A stretch of 32,352 nucleotides of DNA from Chloroflexota bacterium (GCA_005883405.1 VBGG01000195.1:1-32352); one strand, 5' to 3'; counted from the first letter of the stretch, positions 18,520-27,216 are shown. Notes: a model not told the origin generated them from the letters alone. Made by a program: numbers and translations.

Positions 18520-19186
18520 ATGATCCCCATCAAGGACTATCCAGGCCCACGCCGCACGTTCCCGTGGGTGATGCTCACCATCCTGGTAGTGAACATCCTG
18601 GTCTTCATCTTCGAGCTCGGTGTTGGCGACACGAACTCACTGGATCAGCTTTTCATGTCGGCCGGGGTGGTCCCGGTCGAGTTCACCCGCGGCATCATCG
18701 TCGGCCCACCGCCGCCGTTCAAGATGCCGTGGATCACGCTCTTCACGAGCATGTTTTTGCACGGCGGCCTGCTGCACATCGCGTCGAACATGCTGTACCT
18801 GTTCATCTTCGGCGATAACGTCGGTATGCGGCCTGGCCGCGGGCGCAACCCACATCGTGGTCAATGCGGGCTCCTCGACGCCCAGCCTCGGCGCCTCCGG
18901 CGCTATCGCCGGTGTGCTGGCCGCGTACCTGCGGCTGTATCCCCACGCTGAGGTTCGCACGCTGCTGTTCATCGGCCCGATAGTCCTGGTGCCACGCATC
19001 GCCGCCGCATTCTTGATCGTCTTCTGGTTCTTCACTCAGTTCGTCTCGGGCATCATGACGCTGGGCGTCAACACCGATACGTCTGGTGGCGTGGCCGTCT
19101 GGGCGCACATCGGCGGCTTCATCGCCGGCCTGATCCTCGTCCAGATCATGGCGCCGCGTCCCAAGGCCCCCGCCATCGCCTACTGA
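18520..19186 (+). pseudogene. Rhomboid family intramembrane serine protease, split over two frames with missing segment
   Basis: Frame 1: MIPIKDYPGPRRTFPWVML...HGGLLHIASNMLYLFIFGDNV; frame 2: GLAAGATHIVVNAGSSTPSLGASGAIAGVLAAYLR...WAHIGGFIAG; junction near 18830. Confidence 0.88.
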
Positions 19187-19191
19187 GACCA

Positions 19192-19350
19192 GTTACGCGT
19201 TGCGCGTTACGCGTTGCGCGTTGGGGCTTCGCCCAGCTAGCGACGAGCTTGCTGACAGGGAGGCGATTTTTTGCGCCGGCTCGTTGTCGGCTGACCCGCG
19301 TTCTCCGCCATCACTCAACGCGCAACGCGTAACGCGGAACGCGGAACCTC
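19192..19350. repeat. Inverted heptanucleotide-repeat element, locus 3 (rhomboid-yebC)
   Basis: Left arm 19192-19226 (gttacgc gttgcgc gttacgc gttgcgc gttgggg), right arm 19316-19350 (caacgcg caacgcg taacgcg gaacgcg gaacctc); 21-bp perfect inverted match 19203-19223 / 19316-19336. Confidence 0.9.
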
Positions 19351-19361
19351 GCACGGAATCA

Positions 19362-20131
19362 ATGCTAGACTTGGACACCTCGGTCATAGCAAGTGGGCCC
19401 AGATCAAGCGCGCCAAAGGCGCGAATGACGTCAAACGCGGCCAATTGTTCACCAAGTTCGGCCGCGAAATCTCGGTCGCGGCCCGCGAGGGCGGCGCCGA
19501 TCCGGATGGAAACCCCCGCCTGCGCATGGCCATCGACCGCGCCCGCGAAGCGAACATGCCGATGGACACCATCCAGCGCGCGATTCAGCGTGGCGTCGGC
19601 GGTGGCGAAGGTGCTGCACTGGAGGAGGTCGTCTACGAGGCCTACGGCGCGGGCGGCGCCGCACTGCTGATCGAGGCCACCACGGACAACCGCAACCGCA
19701 CCGTCGCCGAAGTCCGCGCCACGCTCACCCGCGGCGGCGGCTCGCTGGGCGAATCTGGCTCGGTGGCGTGGAACTTCGAGTCCCGTGGCATCATCGTGGC
19801 CCAGCCGCGCGACAAAGCCGACCCCGAAGAACTGGCGCTCAAAGCGATCGACGCTGGCGCGGACGACTTCAGCGTCGATGGCCGCGACGTCGAGGTCTTG
19901 ACCGACCCCAGCCGCGTTGACGAGGTCCGCCGCGCGCTCGAGGCCGACGGCGCCAAAATCACCAACACCGACGTTGCCATGGTGCCCAAGACGCAGATCG
20001 AGCTTCCTGCAGATCAAACCACCGCCGTCATGCGTCTTGTCGAACGTCTGGAAGACCTCGACGACGTGACACGCGTATACACCAACGTGCACATCTCGGA
20101 CGAGGTGCTCGCCCAGGCCACCGCGGGCTAG
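19362..20131 (+). CDS. yebC: YebC/PmpR family transcriptional or translational regulator; apparent -1 frameshift near 19381
   Basis: GHSKWAQIKRAKGANDVKRGQLFTKFGREISVAAREGGADPDGNPRLRMAIDRAREANMPMDTIQRAI; GHSKW segment lies upstream of the first canonical in-frame start (TTG 19445). Confidence 0.9.
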
Positions 20132-20165
20132 AAAGCCTTTCAGCCTAATCAAAGGAATACGCACT

Positions 20166-20684
20166 GTGATCGATAGCTCGCGGAGCCTGGCGGATAGTAG
20201 CGTCGCCAGCAACGCCCCTGAAGAAGCCCGTTATTACCACGCCGATCCATCGTGGTTCGAAGAGAACAGCCTGTCCTTCGATGACGTGGTCCGCGCGCGT
20301 ATGTGCGACACCTGCCGTGCCAAGGTCGGCCAGGAAGTCGAGGAGCGTGCGCCCGTTTTTGACAAGTCTACGGGTCGCATGCGCTTCGAGGTGCAGAAGA
20401 CCACCTACGGCAGCGATCCGCTCAAATGCATCCGTGAGCACTGCGGTCGAGCGAAGAACTACATCCACCGCGACATGCCCACGCTCGAGGCCATCTTTCG
20501 CATCTTCCTCGCCAACGCGAACCAGCCGATGACGCTCGAGCAAGTGCGCGAACAGCTGGCTGAATGGTGTCCAGGCGGCGGCTGCCAATGGTTATTGCTG
20601 CCGCAGGAGATGGTCGAGCGGCTGGTGCAGAACGATCGTCATTACGGCCTGCGACAGACCGAAGCTCCAACGGCCCACGTCTGA
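20166..20684 (+). CDS. Conserved-looking Cys-rich hypothetical protein
   Basis: GTG start; three spaced Cys pairs: CDTC, CIREHC, CPGGGC. Confidence 0.75.
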   Translation: MIDSSRSLADSSVASNAPEEARYYHADPSWFEENSLSFDDVVRARMCDTCRAKVGQEVEERAPVFDKSTGRMRFEVQKTTYGSDPLKCIREHCGRAKNYIHRDMPTLEAIFRIFLANANQPMTLEQVREQLAEWCPGGGCQWLLLPQEMVERLVQNDRHYGLRQTEAPTAHV

Positions 20685-21903
20685 CCTCAGCCTTCACGAC
20701 GTACAGCAGGCGGCGGCCCGCCTGGCTGGTCGCGTCCACGTCACGCCCTGCTGGGAATCGCGCACGTTCTCGGCGCTGTGCGGCGGCCGCGTCTGGCTCA
20801 AGTACGAGAACCTGCAGCGCACCGGTTCCTACAAGATCCGCGGCGCACTGAACCGCATCCTCACGCTGCCGGCGGAGGCGCGTGAACGAGGCGTGATCGC
20901 TGCCTCGGCGGGCAACCACGGCCAGGGCGTGGCCGTGGCCGCCGCGCTTGCGGACGTTCGAGCGACGATCGTCATGCCCTGCCAGGCGCCGCTGGCGAAG
21001 GTCTCGGCGACCCGCGGCTACGGCGCGCGGGTGATTCTCTCCGGCGAAGTCTTCGACGAGGCGCACGCCGAGGCGCTGCGCGTGGCGGAGCTCGAAGGCC
21101 TCACGTACGTGCACCCGTTCGACGATCCGCTGGTGATGGCCGGCCAGGGCACCGTGGCCATCGAGGTGCTCGAGGCAGCGCCCGACGTGGATACGCTCGT
21201 GGTACCCATCGGCGGCGGCGGCCTGATCGCCGGGATGGCGGTGGCTGCCAGAGCACTCAGGCCTGACCTGCGCGTGTTCGGTGTCCAGGCAAGCGGCGCC
21301 AATGCCACGCACCTGGCGTTCCATGATCGCTTTCGAGGTCCGCTGTCGTCGCCCGAGACGATCGCCGACGGCCTCCTGACCCGCGCCCCGGGCGAGCGCA
21401 CGCTGCCCGTCATCCGCCGTCTCGTCGACGACGTGGTCACCGTGTCAGACGAGGCGATCGCCGAAACGGTGGTGTTGTTGATGGAGCGCGCCAAGACGGT
21501 TGCCGAGCCCGCTGGCGCGGTGGCGCTCGCGGCGCTGCTGTCGGGCGCGGTGGCGGCCGGCGGCCGAAGGAGCTGCGCGATCATCAGCGGTGGCAACGTC
21601 GACCCGAACCTGATGGATCGCCTGCTGCAGTTCGGTCTTGGCGCGGCCGGTCGACACCTGCGTCTGCGCACCGAGCTGAACGACCGCCCGGGTGCGCTCG
21701 TGCGCTTGTCGACGATCATCGCCGACCTGGGCGCCAACATCTTCGAGGTGGTCCATCACCGTATCGGCTCCGCGCGCTCGGTGAACCTCGTCGACCTGGA
21801 GCTGACGCTAGAAGTGCGCGACCGTGCCCACGGCGAAGCCCTGCTCGAAGCCATGCGCGCCGGGGGCTACGTGACCGAAGTCGTCGAGCCCTTCAGGCGC
21901 TAG
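20677..21903 (+). CDS. ilvA: Threonine dehydratase, PLP-dependent with C-terminal ACT-like domain; start noncanonical (ACG) or mutated
   Basis: LKYENLQRTGSYKIRGALNRI, AASAGNHGQGVAVAA, VPIGGGGLIAGMA, RPGALVRLSTIIADLGANIFEVVHHR. Confidence 0.92.
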   Translation, partial: TSDLSLHDVQQAAARLAGRVHVTPCWESRTFSALCGGRVWLKYENLQRTGSYKIRGALNRILTLPAEARERGVIAASAGNHGQGVAVAAALADVRATIVMPCQAPLAKVSATRGYGARVILSGEVFDEAHAEALRVAELEGLTYVHPFDDPLVMAGQGTVAIEVLEAAPDVDTLVVPIGGGGLIAGMAVAARALRPDLRVFGVQASGANATHLAFHDRFRGPLSSPETIADGLLTRAPGERTLPVIRRLVDDVVTVSDEAIAETVVLLMERAKTVAEPAGAVALAALLSGAVAAGGRRSCAIISGGNVDPNLMDRLLQFGLGAAGRHLRLRTELNDRPGALVRLSTIIADLGANIFEVVHHRIGSARSVNLVDLELTLEVRDRAHGEALLEAMRAGGYVTEVVEPFRR

Positions 21904-22145
21904 TGCAGCGAGATGTCGACGCGTTCTTTGGGCGGCGGCGGCGGATTGACCGGGCCGGCCTGCGTATAGATCGGCCACCAGCCCTCGCGGTCGCCGTAAA
22001 CCATCCAGCGCTGAATGCCATGAATGCGGGCGTACTCGACCGTCTCTTCAGGCGAACGGAACACGATCGGCTCGCCGCGCGATCGCACAATACTCGGTCC
22101 GCCATCGAGCAGAATCATCCCGTAGCGCGTCGCACGATCAGACAC
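21900..22145 (-). CDS. Small hypothetical protein (81 aa)
   Basis: GTG start, complete ORF, convergent with ilvA: MSDRATRYGMILLDGGPSIVRSRGEPIVFRSPEETVEYARIHGIQRWMVYGDREGWWPI. Confidence 0.6.
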   Translation of the reverse strand: MSDRATRYGMILLDGGPSIVRSRGEPIVFRSPEETVEYARIHGIQRWMVYGDREGWWPIYTQAGPVNPPPPPKERVDISLH

Positions 22146-22221
22146 GTGCGCGACTATACACGTCTCATCGCCATCGCGCCACGAACCCGCCCCGTACCGT
22201 TAAAATGCCGCAGTCCCCCCA

Positions 22222-22292
22222 GGCGACGTAGCCAAGTGGCAAGGCAGCGGTCTGCAAAACCGCGATCACCGGTTCGAATCCGGTCGTCGCCT
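22222..22292 (+). tRNA. tRNA-Cys (GCA)
   Basis: Acceptor GGCGACG/CGTCGCC, anticodon arm GCGGT-CTGCAAA-ACCGC, T arm CCGGTTCGAATCCGG; no encoded CCA. Confidence 0.95.
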
Positions 22293-22352
22293 CCCCGATT
22301 CTGAACTTGAAACGAGCCGTCCGGGCGCTCTTCACGTACCGAAAAGCGGCGT

Positions 22353-22374
22353 GGTCACCTTAACGGTCACCTTA
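22353..22374. repeat. Paired GGTCACCTTA boxes, 12-bp period (left)
   Basis: GGTCACCTTA-ac-GGTCACCTTA. Confidence 0.8.
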
Positions 22375-22694
22375 CGGACTCCCACTGATCGGACCCAGAT
22401 GTGGTCTCCATCAGATAGTCGGCGCCCGCACAGTCGGCCGGGAGGCACCCAGGGTGCACACAACGGCCACTCCGTCTGCCCAGTCGGTCGTCGGCGACCG
22501 AATTGCGCACCGCGCTTGTAAGCATGGTTCGAAGTCGGCAACCAGGACTCCTCAGCCGTTGTCCTTCAGTCTCCCTCGCTGGGAATGACTGCACCAGCAA
22601 GTCGACAGTGGACTGAGCCACGTGGTCGGCTGGGCACGACACTCTGGCGGCTGGAGGTCGACCTGGCTGCGAGCGCGTTGAAGCGCGCGCCGGT

Positions 22695-22717
22695 GGTCCA
22701 CCTTAATGGTCACCTTA
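22695..22717. repeat. Paired GGTCACCTTA boxes (right), first copy with one extra C
   Basis: GGTCCACCTTA-at-GGTCACCTTA. Confidence 0.8.
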
Positions 22718-22997
22718 GCCGGCGATTTCACGCGTACTTCGCCGCACATGCCCGGCCTCAACACCCTGCCAGGCGATCACCGGTTCAGAATCCGGTCGGC
22801 GCAGGCGCAGGACTGCCGGTTCTTCACACGATCCCATCGGCGATCGCCGCACCGCGCGCGAACAAGGGCCGCAGCATCCTTGACCCGATCCTGGCCCTTC
22901 TATACGAGTAACAGCATCGCCACGGCGCTGCAGCTGCTGCCGGCCCATGAGCGAATCGACGGTGTCGGTCCAGCTCGCCAGGCTTAGCCTCATCCGG

Positions 22998-24092
22998 ATG
23001 GATAGTCAGCTGAAGATCTTTGACGGCCACAACGACGTGATCTCAAAGTTGCTCGATGCCGAGCGCGCCAGCATCGCAAACGGCGAACGCCAAGCTGTTC
23101 GTGACTTCTTCACGCGCAGCGACGACGGCCACATCGACCTGCCGCGCGCCAGGGAAGGCAGCTTTGCCGGCGGCCTGTTCTCGATCTATGTCGCCGCTGA
23201 CCCGCAGGCGGCACCACCGGCTGGGCCAGTGCTCGGCAAGGTCGATGACGTGTCGATCAAGTTCCCGCGGCCGCTGGAGCTCGGCTACGCGCAACGTACA
23301 TCGCTCGCGCAGCTGGGGTTCCTGTTCCGACTCCAACGCGAGGGAAACGGGGACTTGCGCGTAGCTCGGTCGATCGACGAACTGAACGCAGCTCTGACGG
23401 ATGGAGCGATCGCCGCGGTTATTCACTTCGAAGGCGCCGAGGCCATCGATCCTCGGCTCGATGCGCTTGAGGTGTTCTACGCCGCCGGCATGCGCTCGCT
23501 CGGCCCGGTGTGGAGTCGGCCCAACGATTTCGGCGAGGGCGTGCCATACCTGTTTCCACACTCGCCAGACACTGGGCCCGGGCTGACCGACGCCGGTAAG
23601 GCGCTGGTGCGCGCCTGCAATTCGCTAGGCATCGTCGTCGATGTTTCGCACATCAACGAGAAGGGCTTCTGGGACGTTGCGCGGCTCACGAGCGCACCGC
23701 TGGTAGCGACGCACTCCAACGCCCACGCGTTGACGCCGTCACCCCGCAATCTCACCGATCGTCAGCTCGACGCGATCAAGGAGTCCGACGGTATCGTCGG
23801 TGTGAACTTTTATGTCGGCTTTCTGCGGGCCGACGGCCACGCCGACACGGACGCGCCGATCGCGCGTATTGTCGAGCATTTCCAGTATCTGATCGATCGC
23901 ATGGGTGTGGAACATGTCGGCTTCGGCGCCGATATGGATGGCGCTCGTATTCCCGTCGAAGTAGGTGACGTTGCTGGGCTGCCGCGCGTCATCACCGCGT
24001 TGCGCGCCGCCGGCTATGACGAACCTTCCCTGAAAAAGCTCGCCCACGAGAATTGGCTGCGCGTGCTGGGCGCGACGTGGAAATCCAGGTGA
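22998..24092 (+). CDS. Membrane dipeptidase (renal dipeptidase-like, peptidase M19)
   Basis: KIFDGHNDVI, IAAVIHFEGAEAI, VVDVSHINEKGFWDVARLTSAPLVATHSNAHAL, HVGFGADMDG; upstream alternative start 22947. Confidence 0.92.
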   Translation: MDSQLKIFDGHNDVISKLLDAERASIANGERQAVRDFFTRSDDGHIDLPRAREGSFAGGLFSIYVAADPQAAPPAGPVLGKVDDVSIKFPRPLELGYAQRTSLAQLGFLFRLQREGNGDLRVARSIDELNAALTDGAIAAVIHFEGAEAIDPRLDALEVFYAAGMRSLGPVWSRPNDFGEGVPYLFPHSPDTGPGLTDAGKALVRACNSLGIVVDVSHINEKGFWDVARLTSAPLVATHSNAHALTPSPRNLTDRQLDAIKESDGIVGVNFYVGFLRADGHADTDAPIARIVEHFQYLIDRMGVEHVGFGADMDGARIPVEVGDVAGLPRVITALRAAGYDEPSLKKLAHENWLRVLGATWKSR

Positions 24093-24150
24093 CGGTCCGC
24101 TGACTTGCGACAAAACGCCCGCGCATGTACCACCAGAAATACGGGGGTAA

Positions 24151-24651
24151 ATGATGCCGTCAAGCAAATTTCGACGTCGCCTCGAGGTGCCGCAGTATCT
24201 GTATGAGCAACTCCAGCGCATCGCCGTGAACGAGTCTCGCACTATCGCGAAGCTGGCGACGGAGGAGGCGCATCGATGGGGCCATAGTTACGTCGGCACC
24301 GAACACCTGCTGCTTGGATTGCTCGCGGACGGAGAAGGAGCAGCCGCGCGATACCTTCACGATCGCGGCGTTCAACTCGACGAGGTCCGCAAAACCGTCG
24401 AACGCCACATCGGGCGCGGCCAAACCCCGGTGTCTCAGGAGCTCGAATGGGTGCCTCGTGCCAGGCGTGCACTGGCGCTCGCGGTCGATGAAGTTCGGCG
24501 GCTGGGTCACGGTCGCGTTGGCACTGAGCACATCCTGCTCGGTCTGGCGCGTGAAGGACAGGTAGTGGCGGCTGGCATTCTCGACCGGCTCGGCATTGAC
24601 CTCGAGCAACTGCAGCAGCGCAAGCTGACCGCGCTGAGTCAACTCGACTAG
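24151..24651 (+). CDS. Stand-alone Clp N-terminal repeat domain protein (ClpC2-like)
   Basis: Two Clp_N repeats: EEAHRWGHSYVGTEHLLLGLLADGEGAAARYLHDRGV and DEVRRLGHGRVGTEHILLGLAREGQVVAAGILDRLGI; no AAA+ module. Confidence 0.88.
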   Translation: MMPSSKFRRRLEVPQYLYEQLQRIAVNESRTIAKLATEEAHRWGHSYVGTEHLLLGLLADGEGAAARYLHDRGVQLDEVRKTVERHIGRGQTPVSQELEWVPRARRALALAVDEVRRLGHGRVGTEHILLGLAREGQVVAAGILDRLGIDLEQLQQRKLTALSQLD

Positions 24652-24661
24652 GCAGATTCGA

Positions 24662-25795
24662 CTATCGCGGCGTTCGCGGCGGCTTCTGGATCGACAAGGC
24701 GCGCAAGCGCGGCACCCACTGAGCATTGCTGAGCACGTCAGTGGAGTCCGCCCACTGGGTCGTGTTGCCCAACCACCGCGGCAGCCGCTTGACGCTCTCA
24801 TCCTGGATCGCCGCGTGCAGTGCCGCGGCAAAGCGGTCGCCGTGGATCACCTGGAATGGACGGCCGTAGAAGGGCGAGACACGGTCCGGCAGCGGCTCGG
24901 TCAGGCCCAGCGCATTGTGCATGCGGGCTGCCGTTTCATAGACGGCGCTGAGATGCGGCTCGCGGGTTGACCAGTCGGTGGCAGCCAATGCAGCCAGCAG
25001 CGTCGGCTGCAGGACTGGCGCACACCGCAGCCGAGCGAAGGCGGTACCCAGCCACTTGCTGTATGGCAGGTACTCGCGCTCAAGCAGAAACGCCAGGTGC
25101 ATCACCTCGCGCACGAGCCGCCCAGCCACGACCCTCGAGCCGAGCTCGTCGCCGACCTCGGCGCAGCGGCCGGGGAACGCCTCCTCCTGCTCGATACGCC
25201 GCCACTGAGCAGCCAGCAGATACAGCCACACATCGTGCGGGTACCAGCGCAGAATGCCGCGCGCGCGTTCGAGGTCGCCAGTGCCGTCGTGCCAGACGCC
25301 GCCGGAGGCGACTGTACGCAGATGCTGCTCAGAAATCGGCAGCCAGTCGGCCGGGGCAAGCGGCGCCGCGAGCGGATCCACTCCCAGGTAGCCCGCGAAG
25401 AACCGTGGAGCGCTGGTGACCTCGACGAGGTGATTGATCGGCCGCTGATTGGTGCGCTCCATAAACACCGAGCCGGTGGCACGATCCACATCGCGCATAT
25501 GCGTTGGAAACCCGTGCACCTCGAAGGGAAGCTCCGCCGCCATGGCGTCTCGAATCTGATCGGCCAGCTCGGACGTGAACTCCTCGCCGCGGAGGAAGAG
25601 CGTGACACGCGGTCCCCACCAGTGGTCGGTGGAGCGTGGCGTGTCGAAGCCAAGCACTTCTGAACCGGTGCCCAGCAGTCCGGCGCTGTGGATCAGTCCC
25701 GCAAAGCGCGAGCCCAGGATAGGTGCGACGGCTTCCGTGTAGAAGAGCTGACTGAGCTCCAGGCCAGGCATGAATGGCTGAGCATGGCTGCTCAC
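24662..25795 (-). CDS. DUF4037-like (nucleotidyltransferase-like) protein
   Basis: GLLGTGSEVLGFDTPRSTDHWWGPRVTLFL, ARGILRWYPHDVWLYLLAAQWRRI. Confidence 0.75.
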   Translation of the reverse strand: MSSHAQPFMPGLELSQLFYTEAVAPILGSRFAGLIHSAGLLGTGSEVLGFDTPRSTDHWWGPRVTLFLRGEEFTSELADQIRDAMAAELPFEVHGFPTHMRDVDRATGSVFMERTNQRPINHLVEVTSAPRFFAGYLGVDPLAAPLAPADWLPISEQHLRTVASGGVWHDGTGDLERARGILRWYPHDVWLYLLAAQWRRIEQEEAFPGRCAEVGDELGSRVVAGRLVREVMHLAFLLEREYLPYSKWLGTAFARLRCAPVLQPTLLAALAATDWSTREPHLSAVYETAARMHNALGLTEPLPDRVSPFYGRPFQVIHGDRFAAALHAAIQDESVKRLPRWLGNTTQWADSTDVLSNAQWVPRLRALSIQKPPRTPR

Positions 25796-25877
25796 GTGTG
25801 TGCCTCCACTTGGGAGCGACGGGTTGCAACCTTACACACCCGGGCACGCATCTTGCCGCCCCAATGCGCCCGCGGGC

Positions 25878-27191
25878 ATGCGGATTTCGCGCCGCCGTCT
25901 CGTGACTGGGGCCGTAGCGCTGGCCGGGAGCGTTGCTGCCGCCGATCTGGGCAGGGCGCTGGCTCAAGTCATCCAGAGTCCGCTGCCGAATCCAGCCGCG
26001 TCTGGCATCCAGCACGTGGTGCTGGTGATGATGGAGAACCGCTCGTTCGACCACCTGCTGGGCTGGTTGCCGGGCGCGGACGGAACGCAGGCCGGCCTGA
26101 CATACGTCGACAATAACGGCGTCCCGCACGCGACCCATCGTCTGGCCCCGGACTTCCAGGGCTGCGCCCATCCCGATCCTGACCACTCGTACCAGGGTGG
26201 CCGCGTTGAGTACAACAGCACCCGCTGTGACGGCTGGCTGCGCGCGGGCGCCAATGATGTTCAGGCTATCGGGTACTACACCGACGACGACCTGAGTTTT
26301 CTCGGCACCGCCGCCCCAACGTGGACAGTCTGCGATCGCTACTTCGCGGCCATCATGGCACCAACTTTCCCAAATCGCCTGTACCAGCACGCGGCGCAGA
26401 CCGATCGGCTGACCAACGCCACCACCCGCACAACGCTCCCCACTATCTGGGACCGGCTCGCCGCCCACGGGCTGAGCGGCCGCTACTACTTCAACGATGT
26501 GCCGTTCCTCGCCCTCTGGGGGCCCACGTATCTGCCGATCAGCCGGCCGTTTGCTGCCTTCCTGGCGGACTGCGCCGCTGGAACTCTGCCGCACGTGTCC
26601 TTCGTCGATCCGCGCTTCACGGATGAGGACTCCGGCACGTCGAGCGACGACCACCCGCGCGCAGACATCCGCAGTGGTGAGACATTCCTCAACCAGGTCT
26701 ACGCCGCGATTACTTCGAGTCCGAACTGGTCGAGCACGGTGCTGGTCATCAACTACGACGAATGGGGCGGCTTTTTCGACCACGTGCCGCCCTCGCAAAC
26801 GCCGATTCCGGCCGCCGATCAGGTCGCAGGCAATGCGGATGGGCTGCGCGGCTTCCGCGTTCCCTGTCTGGCAATCGCGCCCTGGGCGCCCCGCTCGGCC
26901 GTCGCCAGAGGCGTTTACGACCACACATCCGTGCTGAAGATGATCGAGTGGCGCTGGGGTCTGGCGCCGCTCACAGTGCGCGACGCCAGCGCCAATAACC
27001 TGGCGGAGGTACTCGACTTCAGCCGCCCCAATCTCGCGGCGCCCGCCGTCGCCGTGCCGCCATCGCCAATCGGCGTGCCGTGCCCGGCGGGTGCGCTGCT
27101 GCCCAGCGGCCAGCCTGTCCCCGCGGGCGAAGAAGAGGACGAATGGGCGGCCCTGCGGCTCATCGCTCGGGACGACGGTTGGCCCGTGTAA
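25878..27191 (+). CDS. Secreted phosphoesterase (phospholipase C/acid phosphatase family) with Tat-type signal
   Basis: RISRRRLVTGAVALAG; HVVLVMMENRSFDHLLGWLPG, MAPTFPNRLYQHAAQTD, INYDEWGGFFDHVPP; ORF extends upstream to 25800. Confidence 0.92.
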   Translation: MRISRRRLVTGAVALAGSVAAADLGRALAQVIQSPLPNPAASGIQHVVLVMMENRSFDHLLGWLPGADGTQAGLTYVDNNGVPHATHRLAPDFQGCAHPDPDHSYQGGRVEYNSTRCDGWLRAGANDVQAIGYYTDDDLSFLGTAAPTWTVCDRYFAAIMAPTFPNRLYQHAAQTDRLTNATTRTTLPTIWDRLAAHGLSGRYYFNDVPFLALWGPTYLPISRPFAAFLADCAAGTLPHVSFVDPRFTDEDSGTSSDDHPRADIRSGETFLNQVYAAITSSPNWSSTVLVINYDEWGGFFDHVPPSQTPIPAADQVAGNADGLRGFRVPCLAIAPWAPRSAVARGVYDHTSVLKMIEWRWGLAPLTVRDASANNLAEVLDFSRPNLAAPAVAVPPSPIGVPCPAGALLPSGQPVPAGEEEDEWAALRLIARDDGWPV

Positions 27192-27216
27192 CTGGGCTAT
27201 CCTTGGCGGTGCGCGA

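Larger units (their letters stand above)
22262..22802. mobile_element. Possible remnant of a tRNA-Cys-integrated element
   Basis: tRNA 3' end GCGATCACCGGTTCGAATCCGGTCGTCGCC (22262-22291) is repeated as GCGATCACCGGTTCAGAATCCGGTCGGCGC (22773-22802); no intact ORF of known function between. Confidence 0.6.

Noticed and set aside
18285-18533. Short ORFs and GC hairpins between the EF-G-like gene and rhomboid
   Set aside because: Both strands give low-complexity R/A-rich translations; hairpins such as CCCCTCCGGGG are expected at this GC content
18822-18850. Programmed ribosomal frameshift in rhomboid
   Set aside because: Conserved residues are missing at the junction and no slippery heptamer is visible, so deletion fits better
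22585-22911. 108-aa plus-strand ORF in the tRNA-Cys scar
   Set aside because: No recognisable domain, overlaps opposing ORFs and the repeat boxes; not supported as a gene
25329-26924. 531-aa minus-strand ORF
   Set aside because: Overlaps the phosphoesterase in antisense and part of DUF4037 in another frame; composition is R/G/A-rich with no recognisable domain
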